The position numbers were made by a program, and so were the translations under genes. From contig JAAYIH010000008.1 in assembly GCA_012523545.1 (NCBI GenBank), forward strand, positions 1 to 52,108: a stretch of 52,108 bases of DNA, written 5' to 3'. Below, in pieces: positions 23,791 through 32,293 of the stretch (the first letter of the stretch is position 1; every line of letters starts with the position of its first letter). Under the pieces are notes generated by a model, which made no database searches, was not told the DNA's origin, and worked only from the letters and a program-made list of their open reading frames with translations. The stretch is from Bacillota bacterium (GTDB taxonomy: Bacteria; Bacillota; Proteinivoracia; UBA4975).

Positions 23791-25653
23791 TCATCCCGCC
23801 TCGGGCTGGCGGGAAGCGGCGAACTGGCTGGTATATAAATCGGCATAGAATCCTTTTTTGGCCAGGAGCTCTGCATGGGTCCCCTGCTCGACAATCCTGC
23901 CCTCATTCATGACCAGGATCAAATCGGCGTTGCGAATGGTGGAAAGGCGATGAGCAATGACAAAGCTGGTCCGGCCCTGCATTAATTTTTCCATCGCCTG
24001 TTGAATGAGGATTTCGGTGCGGGTATCAACGTTGCTGGTGGCCTCATCCAGGATGAGGATGGCGGGGTCAGCCAGGATGGCCCGGGCGATGGTGAGGAGC
24101 TGTTTCTGCCCCTGGGAAATGTTGGAGGCCTCCTCATTGAGGACGGTGTCGTAGCCCTGGGGCAAGGTGCGAATAAAGCGGTCGGCATGGGCCGCCTCCG
24201 CCGCCCGGACGATTTCGGCCTCGCTGGCATCCAAACGTCCATAGGCGATGTTGTCCCGTATGGTGCCCTTGAACAGCCAGGTATCCTGGAGCACCATGCC
24301 GAAAATGGAGCGCAAATTCCTCCGGGGCAGATCCCGGATATCCACCCCGTCCACCTTTATACTCCCGGCCTGCACGTCGTAAAAGCGCATGAGCAGATTG
24401 ACCAGAGTTGTCTTGCCGGCGCCGGTGGGTCCCACTATGGCCACTGTCTGGCCCTGGCGCACCTCTATGTTGAGGTCTTCGTAGACCAATTCGCCTTCTT
24501 TGTAGCCAAAACGCACGCCCTCAATGCGCACGTTGCCCCGGGGCGCCGTCAGCACCCTGGCTCCCGGTTTGTCCGCGGGCTCCTCTTCTTCATCCAGCAC
24601 TTCGAAAACCCTTTCGGCGGCAGCCAGGGCGGACTGGATGATGTTGGCAATGCTGGCAGTTTGCGTAATGGGCTGAGTATACCGGCGCGAATACTGGATC
24701 ATTGCCTGCAAGTCTCCAATAGCCATGCGCCCCCGGAACACCAGGACTCCGCCCGCTGCGCAGATGACAATAAAACCGATGTTGTTGAGCAAGTTCATCA
24801 CCGGCATGATCAGGCCGGAAACGAACTGGGCTTTCCAGGCCGTGCTGTACAGTTCTGCATTGATGGCGTCAAACTGGCGCAGGGAATGCTCTTCCCGGCC
24901 GTAAGCCTTGACTATCTTGTGGCCCGTCAGCATTTCCTCCACGTGGCCGTTGAGCTCGCCCAGGTACTTCTGCTGACCGGAAAAGTACTTGCGCGAGCGC
25001 CTGGCAATCTGCCCGGTGAGCCAGGAAGCCGCCGGAAGGACCAGCAGGGTAACCAGGGTAAGCAAGGGGCTGATGGTCAGCATCATCACCACTGTGCCTA
25101 CAATGGTGACGGCAGCAGTAATGAGCTGGGTCACACTTTGCTGCAACGTGCTGCTGATAACATCGACGTCGTTGGTGACCCGGCTGAGAACCTCCCCGTG
25201 GGTGCGGGAATCATAATAACTCAAAGGTAATTTGCTCAGTTTTTCCTTGATCTCCCGGCGCAGTTCGTAAACTGTCCGTTGGGCTACCCCAGCCATGACA
25301 AACTGCTGCCCAAAAGCAAAGAGAGCATTGAGAATATAGAGGCCGCTCAAAAGCAGCAAGACCTTGCCGATATAGGCAAAATCTATGCCGGCGCCGGACC
25401 GGGAACCTGTAAACAGCTCGGTTGTTGCCAGCCCCAGGACTTTGGGGCTGAGGATGCCAAAGGAGGCGCTCAGGACAGCCAGGACAAAAACCAGCGCCAG
25501 TTGGCCCAGGTGGGGCCGAAGGTACCCTCTCAGTCGCCGGAAAGTGCCGCGGGCGTCCCGGGCTTTTTCGTTCAGCGCCAGGCCGCGCATGGGGCCGCCC
25601 ATGCCGCCGCGAACCCTGGCCCCCTGCTGGCGGTCTCTTCTTTCTTCCCTCAT
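23791..25653 (-). CDS. heterodimeric ABC exporter, consensus-Walker B half (TM288-like)
   Basis: A protein of 620 residues: a six-helix transmembrane domain preceded by a 40-residue Arg/Gly-rich cytosolic tail, then a nucleotide-binding domain. Walker A is GPTGAGKTT and Walker B ILILDEAT with the catalytic Glu. The signature is NISQGQKQ instead of LSGGQ. Together with its partner it fits the asymmetry of heterodimeric exporters such as TM287/288 or BmrCD, where one of two ATP sites is degenerate. Such pumps export drugs or lipids. It overlaps the upstream partner gene by four bases (ATGA). The substrate is not deducible. Confidence 0.92.
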   Translation of the reverse strand: MREERRDRQQGARVRGGMGGPMRGLALNEKARDARGTFRRLRGYLRPHLGQLALVFVLAVLSASFGILSPKVLGLATTELFTGSRSGAGIDFAYIGKVLLLLSGLYILNALFAFGQQFVMAGVAQRTVYELRREIKEKLSKLPLSYYDSRTHGEVLSRVTNDVDVISSTLQQSVTQLITAAVTIVGTVVMMLTISPLLTLVTLLVLPAASWLTGQIARRSRKYFSGQQKYLGELNGHVEEMLTGHKIVKAYGREEHSLRQFDAINAELYSTAWKAQFVSGLIMPVMNLLNNIGFIVICAAGGVLVFRGRMAIGDLQAMIQYSRRYTQPITQTASIANIIQSALAAAERVFEVLDEEEEPADKPGARVLTAPRGNVRIEGVRFGYKEGELVYEDLNIEVRQGQTVAIVGPTGAGKTTLVNLLMRFYDVQAGSIKVDGVDIRDLPRRNLRSIFGMVLQDTWLFKGTIRDNIAYGRLDASEAEIVRAAEAAHADRFIRTLPQGYDTVLNEEASNISQGQKQLLTIARAILADPAILILDEATSNVDTRTEILIQQAMEKLMQGRTSFVIAHRLSTIRNADLILVMNEGRIVEQGTHAELLAKKGFYADLYTSQFAASRQPEAG

Positions 25654-27386
25654 ACAATTTCCTCCTCAGACAACTGGGAATAGACGATCTCGCGGTAGAC
25701 CGGACAGCTTTCCAGCAACTCCTTATGAGTGCCTATCCCCGCCACTTTTCCTGCATCCAGGACAACGATGCGCTGGGCGTCCATGACGGTGCTGACGCGC
25801 TGGGCCACTATGAGGATTACTGCGTCGGAAACCTCTTCCCGCAAGGCCCGGCGCAAGCGGGCATCGGTGCGAAAATCCAGGGCAGAGAAACTGTCGTCAA
25901 AGATGTAGATTTCGGGCCGCCGCACCAGGGCCCGGGCAATGGCCAAACGCTGCTTCTGGCCGCCGGACAAATTCACTCCTCCCTGAGCAACTTCAGAATC
26001 AAAGCCCCGGGACATGGCCATAATGAAGTCCAGGGCCTGGGCCACCTCGGCGGCCCGGCGCACTTCCTCATCGCCGGCATCTTCTTTGCCGCAGCGGATG
26101 TTGTCGGCGACGCTGCCGGAAAAGAGCAGGGCCTGTTGGGGCACGTAGCCAATTTTTTTGCGCAGAACCTCCTGGGGCAGGCGGCGGATATCCACGCCGT
26201 TGACCAGAATGCTGCCGCTGTCCACGTCGTAAAAGCGCAGGAGGAGATTTACCAGGGTGGATTTGCCCGCACCTGTCCCTCCGATAATGGCGGTCACTTC
26301 ACCGGCGCGGGTGCAAAAGGAAACGTCGCGCAACACCGGCACTTCTGCCCCCGGGTACCTGAAAGTCACGTTCCTGAACTCGACAAGCGCCCGCTCCGCA
26401 GACGCCGGGACCTGCGCCTCCTCTTCCGGAGGGTCAGCAATGCCCGGCTCTGTCTCCAGCACGGCCCTAATCCTGTTAACCGAGGCCATGGCCCGGGGCA
26501 ACATGACAAACATCATGGAAACCATCATCAGCGAAAACAAAATCTGCATTAAGTACTGCAGAAAGGCCATGAGACTGCCCACCTGCAAGGTGCCCTCTGC
26601 CACCCGGCGCCCGCCAAACCACACCGCCGCCACCGCGGCCAGGTTAATCAGCGCCATCATGCCCGGCATGGCGGCGGCCATCAGGCGATTGACCAGCACT
26701 GCAGTCCGGGTCAAGTCCAGGTTGGCAGCATCAAACCGCCGGCTTTCATACTCATCCCGGTTAAAGGCGCGTATGACGCGGATCCCCGTAAGGTTTTCCC
26801 GCAACACCAGGTTGAGGCGGTCCAATTTTTCCTGAATAGCCTTGAACAGGGGGACGCCTATACGGGCCAGGGCGATGACTGCCGCCGCCAGAACGGGGAC
26901 CAAAAACAGAATCATCCGGGACAGGTGGACGTCCCTGGACACCGCCATGATTACGCTGCCAATCATCATCAAAGGCGCCATTGCCGCCATGCGCAGGGCC
27001 CCCATGACCATCATTTGCACCTGAGTAACATCGTTGGTGGTCCTGGTAATCAGCGAGGCGGCGCCAAAGCGGTCGTATTCCTGCAAAGAAAAGCTGAGGA
27101 TGCGGGCAAAGACGGCCCGGCGCAGGTTGCGCCCGTAACCTGTCCCCGTCCGGGCCGAAAAGTAACTGGCGGCCACGGCGCATGCAACCCCCAGCGCCGC
27201 CACCAGCAGCATGAGGACGCCCGACCGCATGATGAAGCCGATGTCTCCGACGGCTATCCCTTTGTCCACAATATCTGCCATCAGCGTCGGCAAAAACAGC
27301 TGGGAAAAAGATTGCATCAAAACCAGGAGAATGACCAATAGGGCGGTCGGCCAGAAGGGCCGGAAATATCTCAAAAGCACGTTCAT
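25650..27386 (-). CDS. heterodimeric ABC exporter, degenerate-Walker B half (TM287-like)
   Basis: A protein of 578 residues with six transmembrane helices (about 1-320) and a nucleotide-binding domain. Walker A is GGTGAGKST and the signature NLSGGQKQ is canonical. Walker B reads YIFDDSFSALD, with Asp in place of the catalytic Glu. This is the pattern of the degenerate half of heterodimeric exporters; the partner is the next gene. The ATG at 27386 has GGAGG ten bases upstream, and a sigma-A-type promoter lies about 60 bases before it. Confidence 0.92.
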   Translation of the reverse strand: MNVLLRYFRPFWPTALLVILLVLMQSFSQLFLPTLMADIVDKGIAVGDIGFIMRSGVLMLLVAALGVACAVAASYFSARTGTGYGRNLRRAVFARILSFSLQEYDRFGAASLITRTTNDVTQVQMMVMGALRMAAMAPLMMIGSVIMAVSRDVHLSRMILFLVPVLAAAVIALARIGVPLFKAIQEKLDRLNLVLRENLTGIRVIRAFNRDEYESRRFDAANLDLTRTAVLVNRLMAAAMPGMMALINLAAVAAVWFGGRRVAEGTLQVGSLMAFLQYLMQILFSLMMVSMMFVMLPRAMASVNRIRAVLETEPGIADPPEEEAQVPASAERALVEFRNVTFRYPGAEVPVLRDVSFCTRAGEVTAIIGGTGAGKSTLVNLLLRFYDVDSGSILVNGVDIRRLPQEVLRKKIGYVPQQALLFSGSVADNIRCGKEDAGDEEVRRAAEVAQALDFIMAMSRGFDSEVAQGGVNLSGGQKQRLAIARALVRRPEIYIFDDSFSALDFRTDARLRRALREEVSDAVILIVAQRVSTVMDAQRIVVLDAGKVAGIGTHKELLESCPVYREIVYSQLSEEEIV

Positions 27387-27447
27387 CCTTGCCTTACCTC
27401 CAATTAACTGCCCCCCAGGCTGCTGGCAGGCCGATACAATTGACTAA

Positions 27448-27476
27448 AGTATATGGATTTTGGCACTGCCCGTCAA
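27448..27476 (-). promoter_or_regulatory. sigma-A promoter of the ABC exporter operon
   Basis: On the minus strand TTGACG (27471-27476), a 17-base spacer and TATACT (27448-27453) lie about 60 bases before the first exporter gene. The leader between holds a GC-rich CTGCCAGCAGCC stretch but no clear riboswitch fold. Confidence 0.75.
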
Positions 27477-27504
27477 CCCCGCCCGCGGCCCCCGGACAGG
27501 GCCA

Positions 27505-27540
27505 GAGAGAAAGCCCTGTGCGCTTGACGCACAGGGCTTC
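27505..27540 (-). terminator. terminator of the ferritin-like gene
   Basis: AAGCCCTGTGCG (27511-27522) and CGCACAGGGCTT (27528-27539) form a perfect 12-bp stem with a five-base loop. TCTCTC follows on the minus strand. The T tract is weak, but the stem is very strong. Confidence 0.75.
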
Positions 27541-27547
27541 TCCGCTT

Positions 27548-28039
27548 TTAAGAGGGGGTAAACCCTTGCTTGTCCCACCATTCCTCGCGCAGGGCGTCGT
27601 ACTCCTGCTGGAACTGCTCCAGATGCTGGTACTCCCAGCGCACGAGGACCTCATACAGCGCTTTGGCGGCAGGCAAATCGGTCTCAAGGGCCGCCCGGGT
27701 GTAAAAATCTATGGCAGCCTTTTCCAGGTTGATGCCGATGCCAAAAACCGATACCGCCAGTGAACCGCTTTCGCGTCCCACGGCGGCCCAGTCGTACTGG
27801 ACCGGCGCCGCGGGCTCCTCAAAAGCAGTGGCGTCGAAAGCGTCCAAATTGTTGTCGCGAATGCTCCGGTACAGGGCCAACAACCATTCCACATGCTTCT
27901 TTTCTTCCGCCGCCAGCTGGTTAAAGGCGTCGCGGGCCTCGGCAGATTTGGCCTGCTGAGCAGCCATCTGATAAAAATCAATGGCCTCTTGTTCGTTCAG
28001 CAGCGCCTGCCGGATGATCCTGACTTCCTGCATTGACAT
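27548..28039 (-). CDS. ferritin-like (rubrerythrin-related) family protein
   Basis: A protein of 163 residues predicted all-helical. Two repeats carry carboxylate/histidine ligands: NEQEAIDFYQ with EEKKHVEW in the first, and LEKAAIDFYTRAA with WEYQHLEQFQQEY in the second. This is the ExxH pairing of ferritin-like di-iron proteins. No C-terminal rubredoxin domain is present. Such proteins act in oxygen or peroxide defence or iron handling in anaerobes. GGAGGTG lies seven bases before the ATG. It follows the DegV gene by about 20 bases, so the two may be one transcript. Confidence 0.82.
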   Translation of the reverse strand: MSMQEVRIIRQALLNEQEAIDFYQMAAQQAKSAEARDAFNQLAAEEKKHVEWLLALYRSIRDNNLDAFDATAFEEPAAPVQYDWAAVGRESGSLAVSVFGIGINLEKAAIDFYTRAALETDLPAAKALYEVLVRWEYQHLEQFQQEYDALREEWWDKQGFTPS

Positions 28040-28060
28040 GGAAACACCTCCGCAAGAGTA

Positions 28061-28921
28061 TTAAGTAGCCGCCAGGGCCTTGTTGAGGAAAAAGACCGCA
28101 ACTCCGCCCAGGCCAATATGACAGCCCAGCACGCTGCCGACGACGTTGACGATAATGTCCTTGCAGCCAAACTTGGTTTGCAGCAGCTCTTTCAAGTACT
28201 GGGCAGCAGTGACGTCATCGGCATGGGCAATGCCGATGGTCTGGCGAAAATTGCTGCACCGTTCCTCCACCAGCTCCACCAGCCGCTTAATCGCCTTCTT
28301 TTTGCCCCGCACTTTTTCAATGGGAATCATCAAACCCTCTTTGACGTGCAACAAGGGTTTGATATTGAGCAAGTTGCCCACATAAGCACTGGCCCGGCCG
28401 ATGCGGCCGCCCCGACGCAGGTAATCCAGGTCGTCGACGGTAAAAATGTGCTCCATGTGCCGGGCCAGCTCCTGCACCCGTGCGACAATCTGCTCTTTGC
28501 CGGCGCCTGCTTTGGCCATTTTTGCGGCCTCCAAAACCAGCAAACCCTGGCCCAGGGAACCGCAAAGCGTGTCCACAACCTCGATATCGCCCTGGGTTTC
28601 CTCCCGCACCTGGCGGGCCACCATCATGCCGGTATGACATGTCCCCGATAATTTTGAGGAAAAGGCTATGTAAATACAACTCATACCCCTGGCGACACAC
28701 TCGGTAAACACCCGGCGAAAAAAGTGGGCAGGCGCCTGATTTGTCGTGAGCACCTTACCGGCGCGAATGGCCGAATAGACATGCTCCGGGCTGATGTCCT
28801 GGCCGTCGGCATATTCCTTGCCGTCCATCACGACCAACAGGGGAACTACTTCGATATCGTATTCCCGGATCAGATCTTGCGGCAAGTCGCATGCGCTGTC
28901 TGTTATGATTTTCACTGCCAT
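28061..28921 (-). CDS. DegV family fatty-acid binding protein
   Basis: A protein of 286 residues beginning (M)AVKIITDSACDLPQDL, the DegV signature, with TNQAPAHFF, SSKLSGTCHTG and DTLCGSLGQGLLVLEAA. DegV (FakB) proteins bind a fatty acid and present it to a fatty acid kinase FakA; no fakA is seen here. The ATG at 28921 fits the family start and has a GGGGGTG site before it. A well-formed sigma-A promoter lies upstream. Confidence 0.93.
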   Translation of the reverse strand: MAVKIITDSACDLPQDLIREYDIEVVPLLVVMDGKEYADGQDISPEHVYSAIRAGKVLTTNQAPAHFFRRVFTECVARGMSCIYIAFSSKLSGTCHTGMMVARQVREETQGDIEVVDTLCGSLGQGLLVLEAAKMAKAGAGKEQIVARVQELARHMEHIFTVDDLDYLRRGGRIGRASAYVGNLLNIKPLLHVKEGLMIPIEKVRGKKKAIKRLVELVEERCSNFRQTIGIAHADDVTAAQYLKELLQTKFGCKDIIVNVVGSVLGCHIGLGGVAVFFLNKALAAT

Positions 28922-28992
28922 CCTATCACCCCCTGGTGAATTTTGCTCCAATTCCCTGTAATAAACCCTTCCCTGCAGAAAAGCTTACAATA

Positions 28993-29021
28993 ATCCTAAA
29001 GCTTGGCAATTTATTTGTCAA
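28993..29021 (-). promoter_or_regulatory. sigma-A promoter of the DegV gene
   Basis: On the minus strand TTGACA (29016-29021), a 17-base spacer and TAGGAT (28993-28998) lie about 70 bases before the DegV start. The -35 is consensus. The same stretch has an imperfect dyad (AGCTTG...CAAGCT). Confidence 0.75.
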
Positions 29022-29073
29022 GCTAAAACTTTACTGCGAAGAAGAAGACGGAGCATCTTCCTCCGCCTACCCG

Positions 29074-29883
29074 CTAAAACTGCTCCCGACGATTGGCATA
29101 CCGGTTGACGGGACCGACAAAATTGTTAAGGGGAAAAGATTCCCGGATTGCATTGGTAACAAAGCGCTTGGCATCTTTCACCGCTGTCAGCACATCCCGG
29201 CCCAGGGCCAAACCCGCGCAAATGGCGGCCGAAGATGTGCACCCGGCACCGTGGGTATGGGCGGTATCGAATTTTTCCGCCCCCAGGATGTGGAAGTCTT
29301 TGCCGTCATAGAGGACATCCACGGCGGTTTTATCCCCGATGGCGCCGCCCCCGGTAATCCAGACGTATTGGGGGCCAAGGGCTTTAATTCTGCGGGCGGC
29401 CTCCTTAACCTCTTCCAGGGTGGAGATGGATTTCATGCCGCTGAGCTGAGCCGCTTCAAACAAGTTGGGCGTAACCACTGTAGCCAGGGGCACCAATTCC
29501 TCCCGATAGCTGACGGTATGCTCAGGATGGAGCGGCTCGTCTGTGCCCTTGCACACCATGACCGGGTCCACTACCAGGTTGCACACCTTGTATTCCCTGA
29601 GCTTCCTGGCCACCATTTCGATCATCGCGCTTGAGCCCAGCATGCCCGTCTTGACTGCGCTTATGGCGCCGACCCCTTGCAAAATGGTATCGATTTGGGC
29701 CTCCACCACGTCCATGGGCACGGCAAAGACATGGTGGTTCCAGGCCGAATCCATGCTGACGATGGTGGTTATCGCCGACATCCCATAGATGCCGAATTCG
29801 TGAAAAGTCGTCAGGTCGGCGGCAATACCGGCGCCGCCGCTGGAATCAGATCCGGCTATTGTCAGTGCTCTCTTCAATGTCAC
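29074..29883 (-). CDS. pdxK: pyridoxine kinase / hydroxymethylpyrimidine kinase family protein (PdxK-like)
   Basis: A protein of 269 residues of the ribokinase-like ThiD/PdxK family. Seen are ALTIAGSDSSGGAGIAADL, SWNHHVFAV-like text, DPVMVCKGTDEPLHPEH, VTPNLFEAAQLSGM and the anion-hole DTAHTHGAGCT. It resembles the Bacillus PdxK type, with CKG and PEH, more than the ThiD of thiamine operons. No thiamine or B6 gene is adjacent to settle the substrate. It phosphorylates pyridoxine/pyridoxal or HMP(-P). GTG start at 29883 with GGGGGTGG upstream. Confidence 0.85.
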   Translation of the reverse strand: MTLKRALTIAGSDSSGGAGIAADLTTFHEFGIYGMSAITTIVSMDSAWNHHVFAVPMDVVEAQIDTILQGVGAISAVKTGMLGSSAMIEMVARKLREYKVCNLVVDPVMVCKGTDEPLHPEHTVSYREELVPLATVVTPNLFEAAQLSGMKSISTLEEVKEAARRIKALGPQYVWITGGGAIGDKTAVDVLYDGKDFHILGAEKFDTAHTHGAGCTSSAAICAGLALGRDVLTAVKDAKRFVTNAIRESFPLNNFVGPVNRYANRREQF

Positions 29884-30027
29884 TTCTGACCACCCCCGTC
29901 CGAATTTACTCTAATTGTACACCATGGCTGCCGATAAAGAAAGGCGCCCCCGCGCGCTGCACGCTGTTGCACAAATTTGGGCGCCCTGGATCGCAATCTG
30001 CATCGCCGGGGCAATAAGTCAAAAAGG

Positions 30028-30070
30028 ATAAAGGGCTGTCGCCCGCCTTGCGACAGCCCTGCTTTTATTT
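30028..30070. terminator. terminator downstream of the LTA-synthase-like gene
   Basis: AGGGCTGTCGC (30032-30042) and GCGACAGCCCT (30050-30060) form a perfect 11-bp stem with a seven-base loop. A T-rich tail is found on both strands, better on the plus strand. It lies just after the sulfatase gene. The remaining stretch up to 29884 holds GC-rich partial dyads but no gene. Confidence 0.8.
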
Positions 30071-30071
30071 A

Positions 30072-32018
30072 TTATGGAGCTTTTACAGGAATTGTAGTGC
30101 TGAGCACATCCCGGCCAATGACCTGGGCGACGGCCAGGCTGGCGCCGGGTTCCACATCTTCGGCGGCAACCTTCAAAATCCTGGGGTTAATGAAGGTTGT
30201 CTCCACAGCTTTGCCGTCGCAGTAAACCTGACTCCACGGGGTAAAACCGTCGCCCACCACATAGACCGTGTCACTGGTCCGCCTGACGTCGGTGATGACG
30301 ATTTCCGTTATGCCCATGCGCAGCTGGGAGGAGACATAAGGGCTCTCGCCGCCAAAGGCGTACTGTTCCCCGCACACCATATCGTAGGCCAGCATTTCCA
30401 GGGCAGTTTGGTAATCGTCCCGGTGTCGCCAGGTCTGGTGGAGCTTGGTCAATATGCCGGTGCTGATGCCCGCCTGCTCCAGAACATAGGCCCCCAACTG
30501 ATATGCATGCAAATCCTGGTAACCGGCCTCCAGAGGGAAATTGCTCCAAAGCACATATTCCATGTCAAACAGCCCGCCTTTGCGCAAATCCTCCTCGGCA
30601 ATGTCCAGGCTGGGCAGGTGGTCGCCGTACAAAACCAAAATCACGGGCTCGTCCCAGACGGCGAGTTCGTCGAGCAGTGCGCCGATGAAGGCGTCGGTTT
30701 CATAAATTTGGTTGACAAAATACTCAAAGGCGTTCTTTTCCTTTTCGCTTTCCAGGCCTTCGACGGTGATCCTCTGGTTGGGATCCAGCGCCTCGGAGGG
30801 AAATCTGCCGTGAGCCTGGACAGAAATGGCAAACACGAAATCGGCCCCCGGAGTATGTTTCAGCGCCTTCATGATTTCCCCGGTCAAAACCTTGTCCTTG
30901 GCCCAGCCCACTGGGGTGAACTCTACATCATTCATGTATTCCCGGGAAGTAAAGGTGTCAAAACCCAAATTGGCAAAGACAATATGCCTGCCGTAGAAAG
31001 TGCCGGTATGGTTGTGGATGGCATGGCAGGTATAACCCAGTTCCTTTAAATCAAAGGGAATGCTGGGGGTGGTATTCTCCCGCAAGACGGTCTTGTACGG
31101 GTATTCTCCCGCGCCAAAGTAAGCGAGGCTCAAGCCCGATAAAATTTCAAACTCAGTGTTGGCGGTGCCGGCGCCCAGGGAGGGAACCCGCAAAAAGCCA
31201 TGGGGATACTCTTCCTTGAGTCTGGAAAAAACCGGAACGGGGTTCTCGGAAAACCGCAAATTTTTCAGGTAGTTGACGTCAAAGAAGGATTCCAGCTGCA
31301 CCATTATGATATTGGGCTTGCGCTGGGGAACTGTGACGTCATGGGGAGCCAGCTCGTCCAGTATGCCGGCAATGACTTCCGGGGAATAGTACTCGGGCTT
31401 GCTGATGCCCCGGTCCACCAGTCCCAAAGAAAAGCAATACGCAAAGCCGTAATCCCTGTATGCATCAGCCAGGTTGCCAAACTGGGACGAAATCGCTTCC
31501 GCCTTGATGAGAAAAGAGGTAGAAACGGCGAGAAAGATGACCACGGCAACCAGCATTGTCACTGCAGTGACGAGGCTGGGCTTGCGTTTGGGCGTTTTAA
31601 TCCAGGCATATACCAATCCCGTTCCCACCACAATTGTCCCGACGGCAATCAGTATCGCCTCGCGGAAATTGATGTACATGGCGATGACATTGCTCACCGA
31701 CTCCAACAGCTGAATGTCGATAATTCCAAAGGGCGTGGTGCGCAGGGACAGGAGGATGCAGTTGGTAACCCCCAGGGCAAGCCACAGCATCGAGATGATG
31801 CCCAGGGCAAAATACCGGCGCTTGACTGCCGGAGCCAGGGACAGGGTAAGCATTATTATGGCCGAATTATATAAGAACACCACCGGTTCTGTAACCAGAA
31901 AACCCAGACCGGCCAACAAAGAGTGGCGGCTCAGGCTTTCCACGATTAAATTCAGGATTAGTGCCAGGCTGGCGCACTGGAGCGCCGGCCGACGGTCGAG
32001 CCAGGCAAACAGTTTCAT
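30072..32018 (-). CDS. LTA synthase family membrane sulfatase
   Basis: A protein of 648 residues. Five N-terminal transmembrane segments (about 15-180) are followed by an extracellular sulfatase-fold domain (about 240-560). VQLESFFDVNYL holds the first metal ligand Glu. GAGTANTEFEILSG carries the likely catalytic Thr, and LYGDHLPSL provides the Asp-His metal ligands. The family polymerises glycerol phosphate or moves phosphoglycerol groups on the outer membrane face. A C-terminal beta-rich extension of about 80 residues is seen beyond the catalytic domain. The ATG has GGGGG ten bases upstream and a sigma-A-like promoter. Confidence 0.9.
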   Translation of the reverse strand: MKLFAWLDRRPALQCASLALILNLIVESLSRHSLLAGLGFLVTEPVVFLYNSAIIMLTLSLAPAVKRRYFALGIISMLWLALGVTNCILLSLRTTPFGIIDIQLLESVSNVIAMYINFREAILIAVGTIVVGTGLVYAWIKTPKRKPSLVTAVTMLVAVVIFLAVSTSFLIKAEAISSQFGNLADAYRDYGFAYCFSLGLVDRGISKPEYYSPEVIAGILDELAPHDVTVPQRKPNIIMVQLESFFDVNYLKNLRFSENPVPVFSRLKEEYPHGFLRVPSLGAGTANTEFEILSGLSLAYFGAGEYPYKTVLRENTTPSIPFDLKELGYTCHAIHNHTGTFYGRHIVFANLGFDTFTSREYMNDVEFTPVGWAKDKVLTGEIMKALKHTPGADFVFAISVQAHGRFPSEALDPNQRITVEGLESEKEKNAFEYFVNQIYETDAFIGALLDELAVWDEPVILVLYGDHLPSLDIAEEDLRKGGLFDMEYVLWSNFPLEAGYQDLHAYQLGAYVLEQAGISTGILTKLHQTWRHRDDYQTALEMLAYDMVCGEQYAFGGESPYVSSQLRMGITEIVITDVRRTSDTVYVVGDGFTPWSQVYCDGKAVETTFINPRILKVAAEDVEPGASLAVAQVIGRDVLSTTIPVKAP

Positions 32019-32041
32019 GTAAACTGCCCCCTTTCCTAGGT

Positions 32042-32070
32042 AATATATAACGGTTTCAGGAAATTGTAAA
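32042..32070 (-). promoter_or_regulatory. sigma-A promoter of the LTA-synthase-like gene
   Basis: On the minus strand TTTACA (32065-32070), a 17-base spacer and TATATT (32042-32047) lie about 25 bases before the start codon. Confidence 0.75.
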
Positions 32071-32173
32071 GGTAAAAGGTGTCGATTCTTCTGTTGCCTC
32101 TCTTTACTTATATATGACTCCCGGATTGCCCCGGCGGTTCAATGCGCGCCGCTTTTTTCCGGGCATGGCGGAC

Positions 32174-32200
32174 AAAAAGGCGGCTCCCGGAGGAACCGCC
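32174..32200 (-). terminator. second terminator after the DUF4932 gene
   Basis: On the minus strand an imperfect GGCGGTTCC/GGGAGCCGCC hairpin is followed by TTTTTGTCC. It lies about 100 bases after the DUF4932 stop, in tandem with another terminator. Confidence 0.6.
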
Positions 32201-32245
32201 CTGTTGCGCCGAATTTGCCCAAAATGCCGGCGGCGGCGGAAAGGT

Positions 32246-32280
32246 AAAAAAACTCCCTGGAAAGATTCCTTTCCGGGGAG
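32246..32280 (-). terminator. first terminator after the DUF4932 gene
   Basis: On the minus strand CTCCCCGGAAAG and CTTTCCAGGGAG pair (one mismatch) around a short loop and are followed by seven T residues, 14 bases after the stop codon. Confidence 0.85.
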
Positions 32281-32293
32281 GCAATTTCCTCGT

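Noticed and set aside
29884-30027. Possible riboswitch or hairpin leader before the pdxK-like gene
   Set aside because: Several GC-rich partial dyads (GGCGCC repeats) are present but do not form a known aptamer. A TACAAT -10 without a good -35 is all that could be seen.
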